64,000 bases of DNA from assembly GCA_016209015.1 (NCBI GenBank), contig JACQWY010000022.1, positions 310,001-374,000 of the forward strand, read 5' to 3'. The notes beneath the pieces are model-generated. The model was not told the origin of the DNA. It worked only from the letters and a program-made list of their open reading frames with translations, and made no database searches. Of this stretch, positions 46,673 through 54,975 are shown piece after piece. The translations under genes and the position numbers were made by a program. Source of the DNA: Gammaproteobacteria bacterium. Its GTDB lineage: Bacteria > Pseudomonadota > Gammaproteobacteria > Ga0077536. Within the stretch, counting starts at the first letter, position 1. Each line of letters begins with the position of its first letter.

Positions 46673-47875
46673 TTAATCGACGCCCCGCGCTTTGTCATGC
46701 CGGAGCGCGTGCTGGAAGCCGAGCGCGCCCGCGACCGACCAGGCGAACGCCGTCCACAGCATCGGCGCGCTGTCGCCGCCGAGCCGCCAGATCGAAGCCA
46801 TGGCGAGCGGCGAGAGCGCGATCGCGACCATTGCCGGCACGGCGAGCGCGCCCATCGTGCGCGCATAGCCCGCCGTGCCGACGAGCTCGGCCGGCGCGAC
46901 GCCGCGCAGGATCGTGGTGATGCCGTTCGCGAGGCCGTAGCAGAACGCGAAGAGGCAGAGTCCCGCGGTCTGCGCCGGGCCGAGGATCAGGATCAGCATC
47001 GCGGCCGGCATGAGCAGCGTCGTCAGCGTGCCGGCGCTCCGCGTCGTGATGCGGGCGCCGCCGGCGAGCATCACGATCCTGCCGAACACCTGACTCGGCC
47101 CGAACAGCGCGACGGCGATCATCACGAGCTCCGGCGCGACGCCGCGGGATTTCATCAGCGGCACGAATTCGAACGTGACGGTCGCGAAGACGACGCTGTT
47201 CGCCGTGAGCCAGACCGCGAGGCCCGCGAACGCCGGATGCCGGTGCGGGCGGAACGTGTCCGCGGCGGATGTCGTCTCGCGCGGCGGCTGCGGCGGCCGC
47301 CGCGGAATGCACGTCGCGTGGATCGGCAGCGCGATCGCGAGATGGCAGAGCGCGAGCAGGCGCAGTGTCGTGCGCCAGTCGAAATGCGCGAGCAGCGTCT
47401 GCGTCAGCGGCATGAACACCGTGCTCGCGAAGCCGGCGACCAGCGTCAGCGCCGTGATGCCGCGGCGCGCCTCCGTGCCGAAGTGCTGCGTGACCGTCGC
47501 CATCGCCGGTTCGTAGAGCACGGCCGCGAGCGTCGCGCCGAGGCCGAGCCAGACGAGATAGAACGCGGGCGCGGATTCTAGCGTCGACCACGCGAGCAGG
47601 AGCAGTGCGGCGGCGATTGATCCTGCCGTCATCACGGCGCGCGCGCCGTGACGATCGACGTAGGCGCCGACGGCGGGCGCGATCGCGCCCGTGACGAGCA
47701 GGCCGACGGTCAGCGCGCCGTTGAGCAGCGGCAGCCCGTAGCCGAGGCTCGCCTGCATCGGCAGGACGAAGAACGAGAAGCTGTAGTAGAGGCTGCCCCA
47801 GGAGACGATCTGGGCAATCGCGAGCAGCCAGACCATCGCCCACGGCAGGCGCGTGGTGTCGGCTCCCGCGCTCAA
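46673..47875 (-). CDS. Major facilitator superfamily transporter
   Basis: 400 residues with about 12 hydrophobic helices (AMVWLLAIAQIVSWGSLYYSF at the start, LTVGLLVTGAIAPAVGAYVDRHG next). YVDRHGARAVMTAG is the MFS loop 2-3 motif. Substrate unknown; the size and layout fit the monocarboxylate/oxalate-formate-like branch. A TTG at 47875 is the likely start. The stop codon TAA is part of the TTAA target of MITE copy 3. Confidence 0.87.
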   Translation of the reverse strand: MSAGADTTRLPWAMVWLLAIAQIVSWGSLYYSFSFFVLPMQASLGYGLPLLNGALTVGLLVTGAIAPAVGAYVDRHGARAVMTAGSIAAALLLLAWSTLESAPAFYLVWLGLGATLAAVLYEPAMATVTQHFGTEARRGITALTLVAGFASTVFMPLTQTLLAHFDWRTTLRLLALCHLAIALPIHATCIPRRPPQPPRETTSAADTFRPHRHPAFAGLAVWLTANSVVFATVTFEFVPLMKSRGVAPELVMIAVALFGPSQVFGRIVMLAGGARITTRSAGTLTTLLMPAAMLILILGPAQTAGLCLFAFCYGLANGITTILRGVAPAELVGTAGYARTMGALAVPAMVAIALSPLAMASIWRLGGDSAPMLWTAFAWSVAGALGFQHALRHDKARGVD

Positions 47876-47885
47876 GCGTTGCGCA

Positions 47886-49028
47886 TCAGCCGGCGACCGC
47901 CACGCCGAACGCGCGCCCGACGCCGTAGGTCACCGCCGCGGCGGCGAGGCCGAAGGCGAGCTGTCGCATGCCCGAATACCAGACGCTGCGTCCGGTCATG
48001 AGCGTGATCGCGGCACCGATGGCGAACAGACCCAGCGCGCTCGCGACGAGACAGACGGTTTTCGCAACGGCCGCGGGTGCCGCCCAGAACGCGAGCAGCG
48101 GGATGCCTGCCCCGAGCGCGAACAGCGTGAACGAGCTGAACGCGGCTTCCCAGGCCGAGCCGCCGGGATCGCTGACGTCGAGGCCGAGCTCTTCGGCGGC
48201 GAGCGTCGCGACCGCGGTCTCGCGATCGCCGGAGAGCAGACGATCGGCGAGCTGCCGCGCTTCGTCTTCCGACAGTCCTTTGGCCTGATAGATCAGCGCG
48301 AGCTCGGCCGCTTCCTCTTCCGGCGTGTGCTCGAGCTCCTCGCGCTCGATGTCGATCTGGCGCTCGTTCAACTCGCGCGCGCTCTGCACGGACAGCCACT
48401 CGCCGAGCGCCATCGAGATCGCGCCGGCGAGCAGCCCCGCGACGCCGGCGACGAGCACCGGCCCGGGCGATTGCGCGGCGCCGGCCATGCCCATCATGAG
48501 GCTCAGGTTCGAGACGAGACCGTCGTTCGCGCCGAGCACCGCCGCGCGCAGCATGTTGCCGCCCATCGAACGATGCCGGCCCTCGAAGCGGGCGATGGCA
48601 CCTCCCTGCATGCCGTGGCGGCTCGCCTGCTGCATCGTCTCGAGCAGCACGCCGTGGGTGTTCTCGAGGCCGCTCGGCTCGAGGCCCCAGCGACGCTTTG
48701 CGAGCTGTGCCGCTTCGCCCATCGCGCGCTCGGCTTCGGCGAGCGTCGGCAGAATGATGCCCGGTCCGAAACGGCCGGCGAGGCGGGCGAGGATGCGGGC
48801 GCGCCAGGAGGGTCCGGTCGGTGCGCCCGCGACGCCTTCCTTCGCGAGCTGCCGGCGCCAGTGCTCGGCATGGCGATGTTCGGAGGCGGCGAGCTGCTGG
48901 TAGACGCGTGCGAGATCCTCGCGCGGTTCGAGCGCGGCGAGCGTCTCGTAGAGGACGCCAGAGTCGATCTCGGTCTGCAGATTCGCGCGCAGGCGCGCAT
49001 GGCCCGCGCCGTGGGGGTCACGCCGCAT
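47886..49028 (-). CDS. Ferritin-like/VIT1 fusion membrane protein (MbfA-like iron transporter)
   Basis: 380 residues. Residues ~10-150 form a rubrerythrin-like domain with carboxylate/histidine ligands (EIDSGVLYETLAAL, LAASEHRHAEHWRRQL). The rest is a VIT1/CCC1 membrane domain beginning RSMGGNMLRAAVLGANDGLV, then LLAGAISMALGEWLSVQS and three hydrophobic helices at the end. This fusion is known as the Erv1-Vit1/MbfA type, which exports iron across the inner membrane (family knowledge). It is co-directional with the MFS gene 10 nt downstream. Confidence 0.88.
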   Translation of the reverse strand: MRRDPHGAGHARLRANLQTEIDSGVLYETLAALEPREDLARVYQQLAASEHRHAEHWRRQLAKEGVAGAPTGPSWRARILARLAGRFGPGIILPTLAEAERAMGEAAQLAKRRWGLEPSGLENTHGVLLETMQQASRHGMQGGAIARFEGRHRSMGGNMLRAAVLGANDGLVSNLSLMMGMAGAAQSPGPVLVAGVAGLLAGAISMALGEWLSVQSARELNERQIDIEREELEHTPEEEAAELALIYQAKGLSEDEARQLADRLLSGDRETAVATLAAEELGLDVSDPGGSAWEAAFSSFTLFALGAGIPLLAFWAAPAAVAKTVCLVASALGLFAIGAAITLMTGRSVWYSGMRQLAFGLAAAAVTYGVGRAFGVAVAG

Positions 49029-49106
49029 GGTGGTCAGTTCCGTCGTGTCGGAGAGCCGGAACGCGCGATCGACACGGCCGGCGCGAGGCCGGCCGCGTCC
49101 GGTGCG

Positions 49107-49628
49107 TCAGCCCCGGAGCATGCGCAGGAGTATACCGTCCCGGGCGATGAAGTGATGCTTGAACGCCGCGGCCGAGTGCAGCGCGAGCAGCACGAGGAAG
49201 CAGATGGCGATCGTCTCGTGCACTTCCCCGACCGTGTGCGCGAGCGGTTTGTCGGCGGCGAGGAACGTCGGCACGTCCCACAGCCCGAAGAAGCTCGCGA
49301 CCTTGCCCTTCAACTGCACGTAGGTGGTGCCGGTGATCGGCAGCACGATCATGAGGAGATACCACGACGCATACGTCAGCTTCGCGACGAGCCGCTCCCA
49401 GGCGGGGCCGCTCTCCGGCAGCGCGGGCGTGGGATTCGTCGCGCGCCAGACCAGGCGCAGGATCGTGAGCGCGGCGAGCAGCAATCCGAGCCCGATGTGG
49501 AACTTGCGGCCTCCGAACAAGTCGTCCCATGCGCCCGCGACCCATTGCAGGGCGAACAGCGCGGCCATGGACCAGTGGAGGAGGCGGGCCCCGAGGCCCC
49601 AGGTATCGATGCGGTTGCGAACGCTCAT
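49107..49628 (-). CDS. Cytochrome b561 family protein
   Basis: 173 residues with four transmembrane helices. Heme-ligand histidines are plausible in LLHWSMAALFALQW, KFHIGLGLLLA, HETIAICFLVLLALHSAAAF and FKHHFI. It shuttles electrons between quinol and a periplasmic acceptor in the inner membrane. ATG 49628 gives MSVRNRIDTWG, a typical start. Confidence 0.9.
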   Translation of the reverse strand: MSVRNRIDTWGLGARLLHWSMAALFALQWVAGAWDDLFGGRKFHIGLGLLLAALTILRLVWRATNPTPALPESGPAWERLVAKLTYASWYLLMIVLPITGTTYVQLKGKVASFFGLWDVPTFLAADKPLAHTVGEVHETIAICFLVLLALHSAAAFKHHFIARDGILLRMLRG

Positions 49629-49721
49629 GAGATCCTTCCGACGACGGTGTGACGACGCGGCAAATCTAATGGCGCGTCGCGGTCCCCGCTTGACCGGAAT
49701 CAAATGTCGGGCACCCTCAGC

Positions 49722-50114
49722 TCAGCGCCCGAACGCGGCGGTGACGAGCTCGGTATCGAGGTATTCCGTCACTGCGACGACTTTGCCGTCCCGGAAACGG
49801 TAAATCCAGCAATAGCGGTTGTCGTAACGCACGCCGGATTTCGTCAGCGCCCGGCCGCTCGCTTCGACGACGACGCAATCGCCTTCGCCGAGGTAACGCT
49901 CGGGCGTGAGCGCGACCTGCTCGGCGAGCGCCGCCGCCATCGGCGCGAACACTTCGTCGATCAGCGCCTGCTTGCCGCGATAGGTCTTCGAGAGCTTCGT
50001 CGTGCCCATCACTTTCCACTCCACGTCCTCGGCGAGGATGTCGAGCAGGGCGCGGCGCTTGCCGGCGGCAAGGCCCGCGAAGGCGTCTTTGAGGATTTGT
50101 TTGTTGTCGCTCAT
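49722..50114 (-). CDS. NTF2-like/SnoaL-like family protein
   Basis: 130 residues. MSDNKQILKDAFAGLAAGKRRALLDILAEDVEWKV and YRGKQALIDEVFAPMAAAL are typical of the SnoaL-like fold, as is YCWIYRFRDGKVVAVTEYLDT. Members include isomerases and many proteins of unknown role. Cytoplasmic. A family B repeat lies just upstream of its start. Confidence 0.87.
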   Translation of the reverse strand: MSDNKQILKDAFAGLAAGKRRALLDILAEDVEWKVMGTTKLSKTYRGKQALIDEVFAPMAAALAEQVALTPERYLGEGDCVVVEASGRALTKSGVRYDNRYCWIYRFRDGKVVAVTEYLDTELVTAAFGR

Positions 50115-50130
50115 GTTCCCGTCTCTATAG

Positions 50131-50162
50131 GATGTGCCGACGCAGGAGGCGCATCGATCGCG
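50131..50162. repeat. Dispersed stem-loop repeat, family B, copy 1
   Basis: GATGTGCC (50131-50138) pairs with GGCGCATC (50147-50154), allowing one G-T; CGATCGCG follows. The same unit occurs at 51227, 62353 and 62561. Confidence 0.75.
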
Positions 50163-50173
50163 CCGTCGTCACT

Positions 50174-51151
50174 TCAACGCATCACGACGATCTTTCCGTA
50201 CACCTCGCGCGCTTCGAGCATCGCGAGCCCCTGCTTCACGTCGGCGAACGCGAGCGTGCGATAGAGGATGGGCGAGATCTGCCCGTCCTTCAGCATGCCG
50301 TAGAGCTTCTCCTGCGCCGCGCCGACGAGCGGCGACCCGCGGTCGACGTATTGCCCCCAGGCGAGGCCCATCACCGCCATGTTCTTCAACAGCAGCCGGT
50401 TGCATTCGATCGACGGAATGCGTCCGGACGCGAAGCCGATGATGACGATGCGGCCCTCCCAGGCCGTGCAGCGCTTCACGAGATCGAAGGCATCGCCGCC
50501 GACCGGATCGTAGACGACGTCCGCGCCGCGCCCGCCCGTGAGCTCCTTCACGCGCTCGACGAGATCCTCGCTGCGGTAATTGATGACTTCCTGCGCGCCG
50601 GCCTTGCGGCAGATCCCGAGCTTCGTCGCATCGCTCGCGCAACCGATGACGCGCGCCCCCATCGCCCGCCCGAGCTGGATCGCGGCAGTGCCGACGCCAC
50701 CCGCACCACCCAGCACGAGCAGCGTCTCGCCGGGCTGCAGGTGCGCACGGTGCTCGAGTGCGAAATACGAAGTGCCGTAAGTGACGGAGAGGGCCGCGGC
50801 GTCGGCATCGCTCACGTGGTCGGGCACGGGCCAGGCGTTGTGATTGTCGACGAGGAAGTAATCCGCGAGCGTGCCGCCCGAGTGCGAAAAGCCGACGACG
50901 CGATCGCCCGGCTCGAACTTGCATCCGGGGCCGACCGCTTCGACGCTGCCGACGCCTTCGACGCCGGGCACGGCCGGCAGCGGCGCCTTGTGCTGATAGA
51001 GCCCCTGGATGATCAGCAGGTCCGGAAAATTCAACGACATCGCCACCGTGCGCACGAGCGCCTGATTCGGGCCGGGCTCGGGCGTCGCGCGTTCGACCCA
51101 ATGGAGGACTTCGGAATAATGGCCATAGCGATCGAACTGCCAAGCGTGCAT
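50174..51151 (-). CDS. Quinone oxidoreductase-like zinc-type dehydrogenase (NADPH-dependent MDR family)
   Basis: 325 residues of the medium-chain dehydrogenase/reductase family. The N-terminal catalytic domain includes VPGVEGVGSVEAVGPGCKF. The NADPH Rossmann motif is LVLGGAGGVGTAAIQLGRAM, then DVVYDPVGGDAFDLV. No structural zinc cysteines are seen, as in quinone/enone reductases. It would reduce quinones or enones in the cytoplasm. The ATG at 51151 is preceded by a family B copy and a long inverted repeat. Confidence 0.9.
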   Translation of the reverse strand: MHAWQFDRYGHYSEVLHWVERATPEPGPNQALVRTVAMSLNFPDLLIIQGLYQHKAPLPAVPGVEGVGSVEAVGPGCKFEPGDRVVGFSHSGGTLADYFLVDNHNAWPVPDHVSDADAAALSVTYGTSYFALEHRAHLQPGETLLVLGGAGGVGTAAIQLGRAMGARVIGCASDATKLGICRKAGAQEVINYRSEDLVERVKELTGGRGADVVYDPVGGDAFDLVKRCTAWEGRIVIIGFASGRIPSIECNRLLLKNMAVMGLAWGQYVDRGSPLVGAAQEKLYGMLKDGQISPILYRTLAFADVKQGLAMLEAREVYGKIVVMR

Positions 51152-51226
51152 GCGGGCTTCCCGGGCTGTGAACGGAGCGCCTGCAATATAGCGGAAAGCG
51201 GGGGACGCGGACGAGCCGCTCTATAC

Positions 51227-51260
51227 GATGTGCCGACGACGGAGGCGCATCGATCGCGCC
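51227..51260. repeat. Dispersed stem-loop repeat, family B, copy 2
   Basis: GATGTGCCGACGACGGAGG then CGCATCGATCGCGCC; same orientation as copy 1. Both are preceded by CTCTATA-like sequence. Confidence 0.75.
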
Positions 51261-51305
51261 TTCGGAACTTCGCGGCGGGGACGCGATCCCGTCGTCGCCC
51301 GGAAT

Positions 51306-51394
51306 GGGAAATGGGGTCAGGCTCGAATTCGCGGGCGAGCGCCCGGGGACGAGCCACCGCGCTGGCCGCGAATTCGAACCTGACCCCATTTCCC
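51306..51394. repeat. Long inverted repeat, family D (GGGGTCAG type)
   Basis: Two 29-bp arms (51306-51334 and 51366-51394) are complementary except at one position and enclose 31 bp. Key blocks are AATGGGGTCAGG and CGAATTCGCGG. A degenerate relative lies at 6040-6126 and a GGGGTCAGA hairpin at 62203. Confidence 0.85.
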
Positions 51395-51637
51395 GTCCGC
51401 ACCGCACTTCTTTCACGGCAACCTACGATCGCCACGGGCGCGCCGCTGCAGTGCCCTGGTCGCAGGGGCTCTGCGCGACCCTTTGGCCAGCACGACGACA
51501 CGTCCGATCAGCACCGTCTGCGACCGTCGGAAACGTTCCATTCGGCCGCGGGAATGCCGGAGCAAGATCCGGAGTGTGCCCCTGCCGGCCGTCGGAGAGA
51601 CTCGCTGCATCTCTACAGCAAGACACGAGGCCACCCC

Positions 51638-52339
51638 ATGACCGCACCGCTTCATCCCACCGTCACCATCGAGCCCGCGATCCTCTACTGGGGCACGCCG
51701 GTCGTGCTCATCAGCACGACGAACGAGGACGGCACGTCGAATCTCGCGCCGATGTCGTCGGCGTTCTGGCTCGGATGGCGCTGCATGCTCGGACTCGACG
51801 CGAGCTCGAAGACCACCGAGAACCTGATCCGCACGGGCGAGTGCGTGCTGAACCTGCCATCGCCCGCGCTCGCTGCGAACGTCGATCGCCTGGCGCGTCT
51901 CACCGGCTCCGATCCGGTGCCGCCGGCGAAGCAGATGCGCAATTACACGCACGAGAAGAGCAAGTGGGAAGTCTCGGGCCTCACGCCCGTGCCGGGCGAG
52001 ACGGTCCGGCCGCCGCGCGCCGCCGAGTGCCCGGTTCAGATGGAGGGTGTCCTGTCCGTCACGAACGGCTTCATGGCCGACGACCCCGTCTGGAGGGTCG
52101 GCATCAAGGTGTTCGAGGTGCGCATCCAGCGCGTGCACGTGCATCCGGAGATCGTGATGCAGGGCACGACGGACCGCATCGACCCGGACAAGTGGCGTCC
52201 GCTCATCATGAGCTTCCAGAAGTTCTACGGCCTGGCGCCGGGGCAGGTCCACGGCTCGCGCCTCGGCGAAATCCCGGAAGCGACGTACCTCAGCCCCGAC
52301 GTCGAGCGGGCGCGCGCGGCGTCGAGCGTCCGGGCCTGA
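51638..52339 (+). CDS. Flavin reductase-like (FMN-binding split barrel) protein
   Basis: 233 residues. STTNEDGTSNLAPMSSAFWLGW, LGLDASSKTTENLIRTGECVLNLP and the IVMQGTTDRIDPDKWRPLI end match the flavin reductase domain (PF01613-type). Such proteins reduce free FMN with NAD(P)H or act as FMN enzymes on organic substrates. With seven LLM enzymes in the window it could supply reduced flavin to them (inference). Start ATG 51638 gives MTAPLHPTVTIEPAILYWG. Confidence 0.85.
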   Translation: MTAPLHPTVTIEPAILYWGTPVVLISTTNEDGTSNLAPMSSAFWLGWRCMLGLDASSKTTENLIRTGECVLNLPSPALAANVDRLARLTGSDPVPPAKQMRNYTHEKSKWEVSGLTPVPGETVRPPRAAECPVQMEGVLSVTNGFMADDPVWRVGIKVFEVRIQRVHVHPEIVMQGTTDRIDPDKWRPLIMSFQKFYGLAPGQVHGSRLGEIPEATYLSPDVERARAASSVRA

Positions 52340-52346
52340 CACCGCA

Positions 52347-52368
52347 CGGCCGGCGGTGACGCCGGCCG
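52347..52368 (+). terminator. Perfect 9-bp GC hairpin after the flavin reductase
   Basis: CGGCCGGCG (52347-52355) and CGCCGGCCG (52360-52368) flank a GTGA loop, starting 8 nt past the stop. No T-run. Confidence 0.5.
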
Positions 52369-52574
52369 CGCACAGGCGTGAGGGATCGACGGGCGACGAT
52401 CGTGTCCGCACAGCGCAGGGCCCACGCGGAGGGCATTCGCGAATCGGGAGCAGTGCGGCGGGCAGGCCGGAGCCCGACTTGCGGCGATCCGGCGGCGTGC
52501 GTGATCACGCGGCCGCGACGCGCAGCCGCACACTCTCTGGATGAATCACCGGCCGTTCGGACCTGTGCCACGAC

Positions 52575-53675
52575 TCATCCGTGCTGCTTCTCGTGCAAGG
52601 CCTCGCAATAGTGCTTCAGCTTCACGGCCGAAGCCTGGAACGTGCGGGTGAGCTTCTTCTTCATCAGCAGCGCGAACAGGGCTCTCAGCACGAGACTGTC
52701 CCTGATGAACCCGTCGATGCGCACCTTCGTTCGCGCCTCGCCGTCGCGCCTGAGCGTCGTCACCGAGGAGATCGTCTTCTTGTCGTCCGTTTCCGTCAGC
52801 GTGACGGTGTCGGCAGCGCGCGTGGCGCCGCTGGTGATCATGATCGGGCTGTTGGCGTCGATGACGCAGCGATGCTTCGTGCCGAGCCGGTTGAGGTGAT
52901 GGTTCAACATCTCCACGTCCTTCGCGCCGTCCATCCAGTGCAGTCGCGCCGGCAGATCGCTCACGACCTCGACCAGCAGGTCGAGCGGCGCGAGCACGTC
53001 CTGCTCGCAGGAGAAGACGTGAACCTTGGCACCCCGGATCCCGAAGTCCTCGGTTCGCGGCGCCGGGATGAACTGCCGCAGCGGCGCGAGCCCGACATAG
53101 CCATAGTCGATTCTGCCGACGTCGTAGTCCTGGGAACCTTCCTGCCGCGCGCCCCACTCGGGAGCGCTTGCGGGGGGCCATTCCTGCCCGAGCGCCTGGG
53201 TGAAAAGCGCATACTCGTGATGCGCGATGTCGTTCTTCAACAGGCGATGTACCGTGATCACGTCCGTCCCGAAGAGCTTCGCATGCTGCTTGATGCGGCT
53301 CTCGGCGACGGCGCCGTAGTGCGCGACGATCTTCAACGTCAGCGCATGGGCGGTCACGCAGGCGCCGCACTGGCAGATGCGTTGCGTCTCGTAGAGCCGC
53401 AGATGACCGTGAAAACTGTCGAACATCTTCCGGATCTGCCGGAAGAAGGCGTCGGGGGCCGGCGGGTCCCCTAACCGGTAGAAGAGAATGGCATCGCCTT
53501 CCACTTCCGACACCTGCAAGCCGAGCTCGTTGGCGTCCATCAGCTTTTCCAGGAGCTCTTCGATGATGTGACGACTGTGCGCGATCTCGGTGCTCTTCAC
53601 GAATTGCGTGAAGCCGCTGATGTCGGGAACGAACAGGAGCGCAGGAGCAGCCGGTTCCGTCGCTTGTGGAGCCAT
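52575..53675 (-). CDS. DUF2652 (adenylate-cyclase-like) plus SRPBCC-like two-domain protein
   Basis: 366 residues from ATG 53675 with AGGGAA upstream. Residues 1-200 resemble the class III cyclase fold as seen in DUF2652: LLFVPDISGFTQFVKSTEI, VSEVEGDAILFYRLGD. Metal-binding Asp in PDISGF and the EGDA block are kept, but later substrate-binding residues are not evident, so cyclase activity is uncertain. Residues ~215-350 (KVHVFSCEQDVLAPLDLLVEVV onward) look like an SRPBCC/START-type ligand-binding domain. Role unknown. Confidence 0.78.
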   Translation of the reverse strand: MAPQATEPAAPALLFVPDISGFTQFVKSTEIAHSRHIIEELLEKLMDANELGLQVSEVEGDAILFYRLGDPPAPDAFFRQIRKMFDSFHGHLRLYETQRICQCGACVTAHALTLKIVAHYGAVAESRIKQHAKLFGTDVITVHRLLKNDIAHHEYALFTQALGQEWPPASAPEWGARQEGSQDYDVGRIDYGYVGLAPLRQFIPAPRTEDFGIRGAKVHVFSCEQDVLAPLDLLVEVVSDLPARLHWMDGAKDVEMLNHHLNRLGTKHRCVIDANSPIMITSGATRAADTVTLTETDDKKTISSVTTLRRDGEARTKVRIDGFIRDSLVLRALFALLMKKKLTRTFQASAVKLKHYCEALHEKQHG

Positions 53676-53874
53676 CGTGATTCCCTCGCCGGCAGTGACC
53701 TGCAGGCATTCGTTGCACCAGGTTGCGTGCGTCGGCCCGGCCGGCGACCGGTTTCGGACCCCGGAGCCTGGCGCGCGCGCCGCGTTTGTGGGACCGCGAC
53801 GTCGTGGAGCCCGGAACCCGGCGCGGGATCGCACGCCCAGTGCCGGGCGTGAGATCGAGGTAGCGCGACGCTAG

Positions 53875-54025
53875 GGAAGCTCTGAATTAGTTCAGAGCTT
53901 CCTGCGGCACAGGGATGTGCCGCCGTGAACAGTGGCGTAAGCCATTGTTCACGGGAGGCCGGCAAGAACACGCTTCTTGCCGGCCGCGCTCTGAAAAGTC
54001 CAGGATGGACTTATTCAGAGCTTCC
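53875..54025. mobile_element. MITE-like element, copy 4
   Basis: 151 bp, same orientation as copies 1 and 2, with exact CTAG duplications at 53871-53874 and 54026-54029. Both ends GGAAGCTCTGAA and TTATTCAGAGCTTCC are intact. The right CTAG supplies the TAG stop of the gene ending at 54026. Confidence 0.88.
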
Positions 54026-54886
54026 CTAGATCAGATCCGTCTCCGCCGGCTCCGCGATCACCTCGTTCTCGAGATGCCCGAGGCCCTCGATCTCGACGCG
54101 CACCTTGTCGCCGACCTTCAGATATTTGTGCGGCTTGAACCCGATGCCGACGCCGCTCGGGGTGCCGGTCAGAATCAAATCACCGGGCTCGAGCGTGAAC
54201 GCCTTCGTCAGTGTCTCGATCTGCTGATAGCAGTCGAAGACGAGATGCCGCGTGTTCGAATCCTGGCGGAGCTCGCCATTGACCCGGGTCGTGAGCGCGA
54301 GCGCGTGCGGATCGCCGGCTTCGTCCGGCGTGACGATGAAAGGCCCGAACGGACAATGCGTGTCGAAGGACTTGCCGAGCGTGAACGTCTGCGCCCAGAA
54401 CTGCCAGTCGCGCACGCTCACGTCGTTCGTCACGCAGAAGCCGGCGATGACCTCGTGGGCGCGCTCGCGCGGCACGTGGCGGCAGCGGCGGCCGATGACG
54501 AAGCCGAGCTCGCCTTCGTAGTCGAGCTTCTCGGAGACGCGCGGCATGTGGATGGGCGCATACGGTCCCTGCGCGGACGTCGACTGCTTGTTGAAGAACA
54601 GCGGGAACGTCGGCGTCTCGAGCTTCGTCTCCGCGATGTGGTCCGCGTAGTTGAGGCCGATCGCGAGAATCTTCGGCGGACGCAGCACCGGCGGGCAGAG
54701 CGTGACGGCCGCGAGCTCGTGGCGGGGACCGTCGGCGCGCGCGGCGGCGGCGAGTGCCTCGGGGCCGGCGGCCAGGAACGCGCTCATCTCGCGCGGCAGG
54801 CCGGGGGTGTCGATTTCGATCAGGGTGTCGCCGCTCACGCGGCCGAGCCGGGGCGTGCCGCCGGCGAGGAAAGTGGCAAGTCTCAC
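54026..54886 (-). CDS. Fumarylacetoacetate hydrolase family protein
   Basis: 286 residues. The FAH core is clear: KILAIGLNYADHIAE, FPLFFNKQSTSAQGP, the metal-binding KLDYEGELGFVIGRRC, GFCVTNDVSVRDWQ and DLILTGTPSGVGIGFKP. Family members cleave C-C bonds in beta-diketo acids or hydrate/decarboxylate catechol meta-cleavage products. The start is GTG 54886 with GGGAG upstream. It lies 89 nt behind the hydantoinase/carboxylase beta gene, so it may be the last gene of that operon and act on its acetoacetate-like product. Its TAG stop is shared with MITE copy 4. Confidence 0.9.
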   Translation of the reverse strand: MRLATFLAGGTPRLGRVSGDTLIEIDTPGLPREMSAFLAAGPEALAAAARADGPRHELAAVTLCPPVLRPPKILAIGLNYADHIAETKLETPTFPLFFNKQSTSAQGPYAPIHMPRVSEKLDYEGELGFVIGRRCRHVPRERAHEVIAGFCVTNDVSVRDWQFWAQTFTLGKSFDTHCPFGPFIVTPDEAGDPHALALTTRVNGELRQDSNTRHLVFDCYQQIETLTKAFTLEPGDLILTGTPSGVGIGFKPHKYLKVGDKVRVEIEGLGHLENEVIAEPAETDLI

Positions 54887-54975
54887 GATGGTCTCCCGTG
54901 TTTGAAAATCGCTGAAGGCCTCCGTCCTGACGCTTCAGAGGGGTGCCGCGGCGCGATGCCGCGGCACGGTCCGGC

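Larger units (their letters stand above)
51152..51637. other. Repeat-filled gap before the flavin reductase
   Basis: 486 bp. It contains family B copy 2 (51227-51260) and the family D inverted repeat (51306-51394). The remaining ~240 bp up to the reductase start shows no convincing coding or promoter signal. Confidence 0.6.
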
